A stretch of DNA of 64,000 nucleotides from Vitrella brassicaformis (lineage: Eukaryota; Sar; Vitrellaceae), in NCBI GenBank assembly GCA_001179505.1, contig CDMY01000436.1, forward strand, positions 152,775-216,774. Direction: 5' to 3'. This document shows, piece after piece, positions 58,859 to 64,000 of this stretch. Position 1 is the stretch's first letter, and each line of letters starts with the position of its first letter. Under the pieces are notes generated by a model. The model made no database searches. It worked only from the letters and a program-made list of their open reading frames with translations, and was not told the origin of the DNA. A program made the position numbers and the translations under genes.

Positions 58859-59876
58859 ATGAGGTACGCACCGCATCCGTGTTAACATGCTTTCTCTTTT
58901 GATGGGGTGCATCTGACCGTCGTTGTCTGCGTATACGGGTCTGTCTGCAGTGAGCCGCGGGACATGTATGACCTTCAGGGGAACAAACTGCTAGCCAACT
59001 ATGGGCCGCGGATGCCCGACCCCTCCGGCGAGTGGCGTATCGTAGAGTGAGTGAGAACCCCATATATACCACATCACATCACAGGACACGTACCATTCCA
59101 TCCATCCATCCATCCCACGCTCTCGCTCTCTCCTTTCTTCCTTCTCTGCACTGTGTTCTGCCCTGTGTTGTGTGTGTTGTGGTGTGTGCAGGTTGTCGAA
59201 GGACGCGTTCAAGGCGTACAAGCAGATCAAGCGCGGCCTGCTGGCCACCATGGGCGGCCGGCAGGCTCAGGGCCGCACCTTCACCATATCGGAGCACGTA
59301 CGTTAGTCAACCACACGCATAGCATACATACCCACACAGAGAGAGTGAGAGGCATTCCATCCACTCAGACGGTCTGTGTGCATTGCAAATGGTGGGTATA
59401 TTGTGATCTTTGTTTGCATCATGCAGTACTGGCGGGACCAGTTGGGATTGCACATGTCGTCTGGCTGGATCCACATGGGCAATGCCCAGTAAGAAGGAAG
59501 GAAGGAAGCCACACACCCATCCCCACCCCAGATCCCATCCCCTTTTGCCTCATTTCATTTCCCTCTCTCGCCTTGTGCTGTGGTGTGGTGTGTTGTGTTG
59601 CGTATGATTCTATCTATCATCAGGAAGGAGCCCCAGATGATGCTGTTCCACCTGCCCAAGGCCGTGACTCAGGCGCAGGCGCAGGCCAAGGCGGCCGCCG
59701 CCAAGCCCGCGGTGCCTGTGGTAGCGCCTGCTCCCGGGCAGGGGGCCAACAACAACCAGAACAACCTCCAGAACCAGAAGCAGAACCAGAGCAACAGCAA
59801 GAACAACGCCAACGTGAAGCGCCCCCCCGAACCCGGTGGCGGTGCCGGCGGCAACAAGCGCCCCCGCAAGGGCTAG
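58859..59876 (+). CDS. CKS1: Cyclin-dependent kinase regulatory subunit (CKS/suc1 family) with disordered tail
   Basis: Exons 58859-58863, 58951-59046, 59192-59297, 59427-59488 and 59624-59876 give 173 residues. The first coding exon is only five bases (ATG plus AG); phases agree through to the stop. The CKS core lies at about 75-115: ISEHYWRDQLGLHMSSGWIH, then QKEPQMMLFHLPK. This matches the family pattern SExxWRxLGxxxSxGWxHY..PEPHxLLFRRP. CKS proteins bind CDKs and phospho-threonine substrates and promote multisite phosphorylation. The usual Tyr after WxH is Met and HxPEP is AQKEP, so the hinge differs from the norm. An Ala/Gln/Asn-rich disordered tail of about 60 residues ends with a basic KRPRKG, possibly a nuclear signal. 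Confidence 0.83.
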
Positions 59877-61004
59877 CTAGACACACACATACACACCACA
59901 TCACATCACACCATACACGTACAGATGCACACACACATACGACAAACCGAAAGACAGACAGACAGATGGATAACCTAAGACCGGGGCACACGCATGACCG
60001 ATGTAGCTAGTGGCCGGCCGGCGTGTGTGGGGGGTGGGGTGCCTGCCTGATCCGATCCGGCTGGTACGTTTGTTTGTGGTCCAATTCATTCCAATGTGTG
60101 CGTGGATGCGTGGGCTGATGGATGGATGCTCCTGGCTGGCGCGGGAAATGAGGGAACAGACAGACAGAGGTCTCTCCTTCTAGAGAGAGACTGTTGGCTC
60201 GTTAGTTGGCTGATGTTGGATGGAAGGGACAGAGAGGGAGAGGGAGAGGGAGAGGGGAAGGGGAAGGGGAGAGAGCCTCTGCTCTGTAGGCAGAGAGGCA
60301 GGTATGTAACCACAACATGACACAGACACGGACCGACAGCTACACACACACACACACACACATCCACACATCCACACAGCACACTAGCTCACCCTTGTTG
60401 GCGAATTCGATGGTCCACACCACACACCTACCTCTACCTCTGAGGCTCCATGGCTGGATGGCTGGATGGATGGATGTTTTCCTTGGCATGGCATGGCATG
60501 GACGGCTGCTGGTCTATGGTCGCGTGCTGGTGTTGCGTAAGTCACTGGATGCGGGTGTTGGTGGCGTGGTGCGTGACGTGCAATATAGTAATGGGACTGG
60601 ATGGATGGATGGCCGCCTGTGTGTGTGTGTGCATACCTACACGTATGGCCTGGCTGACGGACACGCGCATACGGTACACCGCTCGAAGCTTATCGTGACA
60701 GCTGCCACACCACATGTGTCTGTCTGTCTGTCTGTCCAAAGCAACAACACAACAACCCCTGACCAACCCGCCAAATGATGAAAGACCACCTTCATTCCCC
60801 TCCCACACACACGCACACGCACACACCTACACCTACACCTACACCTGCGCTCACACTCACACACCGATGTCTCTGTCTGTCTTATCAATCAATCAATTCG
60901 ATAGACCGCTTACAGCCCTCGCACTCATACCCTCGCACTCACTCATGCAAATCAACACAGGCACGTCGCTCCATACGTCCCTCCGCAGTCCACTCACTCA
61001 TCAA
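59877..61004. other. Tail-to-tail intergenic region
   Basis: About 1.1 kb of simple-sequence DNA: GGGAGA repeats near 60235-60275, (AC)n near 60343-60365 and ACACCTAC repeats near 60825-60850. No gene seen. Confidence 0.55.
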
Positions 61005-63432
61005 TCAGTCAACTGTCTCTCTCCACCTGTCCGCATCCCTCTGCAGAAATGGCTCAGTCATCTCCTCAATCACCCTTTGGAAGTGCTCGTACTTGGCTGT
61101 CATCACGGCCTCCGCCTCTGTCGGCGACCACTTCAGGTCGTTGAACGCCCCTCTGCCGTCCCATTTGACCTGCGCAGATGTCTCGAGCTTTGTCACCTCT
61201 ATGTTGCTGTCGTCGCTGCAATCGGTGCCATCACGGAGGCCGGCCATCTTGTTGCTGGTGCCCACCTGCTGCTGCTGCTGTGGAATGGCGCGGACAATGC
61301 CGCCTGATAGACAGGCACACAGAGGGTAGATGTGTGGTTACAGGCGAGGGCTCCATGCGTGTGCCTATACCAAGGCAGCCTGTGATCAACTCGGCGTCAT
61401 CGCCGATCTGCGTGGCGGCGTAAAGTGAGTTAAACTGGATGCCGCACCCCGTCCTGATGGATGCGATGCCAAAGGATGCATCGACGGAGCAGGCCAGGCA
61501 GGCATTCTCTGTGTCTGTCATCTGCTGGCTTACGTACGTGATGTGGAAGGCCTCCTCCCCCGACGTCGCGTTGATGGCGTCAAAGGTCCAGCAGCCACGA
61601 AAGGGACCTGCACACACCACACCACACGGGCGGACCACATGCCATCACACTGATTGACGAATGAACAAGACAGCTGCCATCCCGTCATGGCTCACGTGCT
61701 GGTTTGCCGTCCTCGTCTCTCCGCGACACACCATACAGAAGCCCTGCACCACACCACACCGCACAGCACAGTAAGCCTCACACACAAGCAGTACGTGCCT
61801 CTGCTCTGTGTGTGTGTGTACCTGTCTTCCGCGACAACGTGGGAATGCCGTTGGCGAAGAAGAGGTCGGGTCTGCTCCATGGCGACGTGAGCTGGAGCGT
61901 CCCGTTGTTGTCCAGCTGGAGCGTCATCTTCTGGATGCCCAAGGGACTATCGCCAAGCAGCACGACGAACAGGGACCGCATTTGTTGGATCAGGATGAAC
62001 TGACAAGCAGGGGATGAGGGTATAGAAAGGTGGACGGGCTGTTTGGCGTGTGGTGTGCTGCTTACGGGTGGCAGCTGGATGCCGACCCGCTGGATGAGTG
62101 TCTCGATCTGGGTGAAGAAATCATCCGACGCGTGCGCCACATCCTGCGCCACGCTGGTCAGGGCGTTGTTGACCACATATAAGTCCGAGCCGCTCACCAG
62201 CACCGACTGATGCAGAAACACACAACACAACACAACACAACAGCACATCCGATCTTCACCCACCCTTCTCCCACCCACTCACTCACACCCACCTGATCGC
62301 TGAAGACGTCCTTGATGTCCTCTTGCCCAAAGTCTACCACTCGCGACGCTGCCACCTGTCCAATCTCAGCGTCCACCACTACCACTTTCTGCGGCGCATC
62401 GCCGTCAGATATCACCACATACCGCCGGCCGTCATGCATCATCAGCGACGGCGTCGAGCCTGACCCAGTGCGACTCAGGCGGCCAGGGACGGGCGTGTCG
62501 AGGACGTCATAGGGCGACGCCCAGACGACCTCAAAGCTGCCCTGAGACGCTACAGTTGCGTTGCTGGATGGGGGGTGGAATAGCACCTTGTAGAGCTGGG
62601 CGTTGGTCACCAGATAGACATTGTTCTCTTCATCGAGTGCCACAGAGTTGGACACTTCCTCCTCCCCCCCTCCCAGCAGCAGAGGCACGGCGGTCTCGAC
62701 GAAATCTGCCGACCCATCCGGGCCCTTCACGAGCTGCACGGCGCCAACCCGCCCCCTGGTGGTAAAGAATATCGCGTGGGCAGCCTCCAGCCCCTGTTCT
62801 TCCGGCGGGAACGACATGGTCATGGCGATAAAGCTCTCGCCTTCCAGCAGCCCCTCGGAGCCGGTGGTCATGTTGGTAATCTCAAAGTGGGCGAGGATCT
62901 TGATGGGCGAGCGGGGATCTGACGGGTCTTCGGAGTTAAGTGCGAGCAGGCGAACACCATTGGGGTCGAAGAAGGCCCCGTCGGCGGCGACGAAGCCGTA
63001 GATGCCGTGATAGACGTCCTCATTGGCGGCCTCGAGTGGCTTGACATAGCAGGCCAGCACCTCGAGATCCGTCGCGTTGCGGCCGATCTTGCAGATGTCG
63101 GTGAAGGTGGACGTCCACATGTAAGAAGACGACCCACCGCCCTCTCCGTCTCCCTCACCACCCATCGGGCCGGCGTAGTGCAGGCTGAGCGGGTCCAGGA
63201 GATTCAAGTCAAAGAGGACGTTCTTGGCGATGTTTTCTGCTGAAGTTGGCGCCATGCTGTCCGTCGATTGCGCTGAGTAGGGGCCGCCGAGAGCCATTGG
63301 CCATGAGGACCGTGCCAGTGCTGGGTTGCGGACGGCTGCAGCAGGAGCAGAATCGGCTGGGTGAGTGGAGACAAAGAACAGCAGGAGCAGCAGCAGGGCT
63401 CTGAGCACAGCGGGGGGAGGAGCCGAGGACAT
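61005..63432 (-). CDS. Secreted propeller-like protein, function unknown
   Basis: Exons 63432-62293, 62206-62066, 61999-61822, 61743-61696, 61607-61371 and 61303-61005 give 680 residues. The first ATG opens a clean signal peptide (LRALLLLLLFFVSTHPADSA). Repeated beta-strand signatures suggest a beta-propeller: VSNSVALDEENNVYLVTNAQ, RRYVVISDGDAPQKVVVVDA and VSGSDLYVVNNAL. This resembles secreted quinoprotein or SMP-30-like propellers, but no catalytic residues can be assigned. There are at least four N-glycosylation sites (NAT, NMT, NAT, NGT). A Cys-containing segment (NACLACSVDASFGIAS) and a Q5 tract come before a helical C-terminus (YEHFQRVIEEMTEPFLQ). Secretion is likely; function is not known. 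Confidence 0.75.
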
Positions 63433-63550
63433 CGCCAGAACTTCGCGTTTGGACAATCACACCCTGACGTTGCACGGTCGACAGAAATAGCAGTTCGTAG
63501 AGTCCATAATTCCGAAATAATATCGCTACAACAGCCACTCCGTCTTTTCG
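63433..63550. promoter_or_regulatory. Shared head-to-head promoter region
   Basis: 118 bp between start codons, the shortest divergent gap here. It contains gacagaaatagcag at 63480-63493, also found in the divergent gap at 8572-8706. Confidence 0.5.
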
Positions 63551-64000
63551 ATGCGCGATCCCTCTCTCGACTACGACGGCTACGGCTGCCGCACTGCCCA
63601 TACCTCCGCCCATCCCTCGTCGATATCGCTCCCGCTGCCCTTCCAGGCAGACCAGCCTCACTCGCAGCAGGCCCTGCTATCCCTGTCGCTCGTCCGCAAC
63701 TGCCCATCCGACTCCCTCTCGCCTCTCACACACTCCACGCTGTCGTCGCAGAGGGATGATGACGACGGGCCCGGAGCAAGGATGACGGAGGAGGCGCGGC
63801 AGAGGCAGAAAGACGTGCTGCGGCAGCTGTTCAGGAAGACAAAGGTGAGAGGGGGGAGGGAGGGAGGGAGGGAGGGAGGGTAAAGGGGGGCTCTGTCTCG
63901 TTTTGATGTGCCAGTGGTGGTCTCACAATTATCCGTTACAAAAAGGTTGACGTGTGTGTGTGTGTGCGTGTGTGTGTAGATGTGTCCGTGGCTGCACACG
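63551..64000 (+). CDS. Start of an unidentified gene, cut by window edge
   Basis: The first exon, 63551-63844 (98 codons), begins MRDPSLDYDGYGCRTAHTS and ends RQKDVLRQLFRKTK at a canonical GTGAGA donor. A second exon probably starts at 63980 (acceptor tgtgtgtag) and runs off the window. The visible part is Ser/Pro-rich, then acidic (DDDDG), then a charged helix (TEEARQRQKDVLRQLFRK). No signal peptide and no recognisable domain. It shares a very short promoter with the propeller-like gene. Confidence 0.6.

Overview
This is intron-rich eukaryotic nuclear DNA. I could reconstruct 20 protein-coding genes (two cut by the window edges, one with an unresolved 5' end). In the complete models every exon joins in frame and the total length is a multiple of three. 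Exons are GC-rich and introns are mostly 60-120 nt. Most introns end in a TG- or T-rich tract plus CAG. The gene set (a glutaredoxin with a signal-plus-transit leader of complex-plastid type, TSP1 and lectin surface proteins, nuclear-encoded mitochondrial uS12) suggests a photosynthetic alveolate. A chromerid of the Vitrella type is my best guess; this is inference, not proof.

Layout: a truncated filamin/PA14/CUB surface protein (79-5183, +) faces an arylsulfotransferase-like secreted enzyme (6088-8571, -). Then come a lectin/TSP1 membrane protein (8707-12385, +), a coiled-coil Cys-rich orphan (13255-15736, -), a GH16-like plus pentraxin-like secreted protein (16485-19157, -), a two-repeat helical orphan (19930-21342, -), a 300-N gap, a small orphan (23378-24173, -) and a three-domain ascorbate-peroxidase-type enzyme (24475-29982, +). 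The second half has a Gln-rich orphan spanning a gap (31855-35998, -), mitochondrial uS12 (36248-37284, +), an HMG-box protein (37722-38366, +), a membrane orphan (39135-41370, -), an oxysterol-binding-protein-related protein (41518-45397, +), a CCCH zinc-finger protein (47841-50707, -), a pepsin-type aspartyl protease (50903-53227, +), a site-2-protease-like intramembrane metalloprotease (53874-56993, -), a plastid-type glutaredoxin (57189-57957, +), a CKS cell-cycle subunit (58859-59876, +), a secreted propeller-like protein (61005-63432, -) and the start of one more gene (63551 to the edge, +).

Architecture: seven head-to-head pairs share start-to-start gaps of only 118-301 bp, while tail-to-tail gaps are 0.65-2.4 kb of low-complexity DNA. 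A palindrome centred on CAGATCTG lies in three of the shared gaps, and a 14-mer is shared by two others. The genes do not form one pathway. Functional themes are surface or secreted proteins, redox defence, membrane proteolysis, lipid transfer and cell-cycle control.

The most unusual items are the triple peroxidase, whose middle repeat has lost two introns exactly; the lectin/TSP1 type I membrane protein; the GH16-like protein with a broken catalytic motif; and four GC-AG introns.
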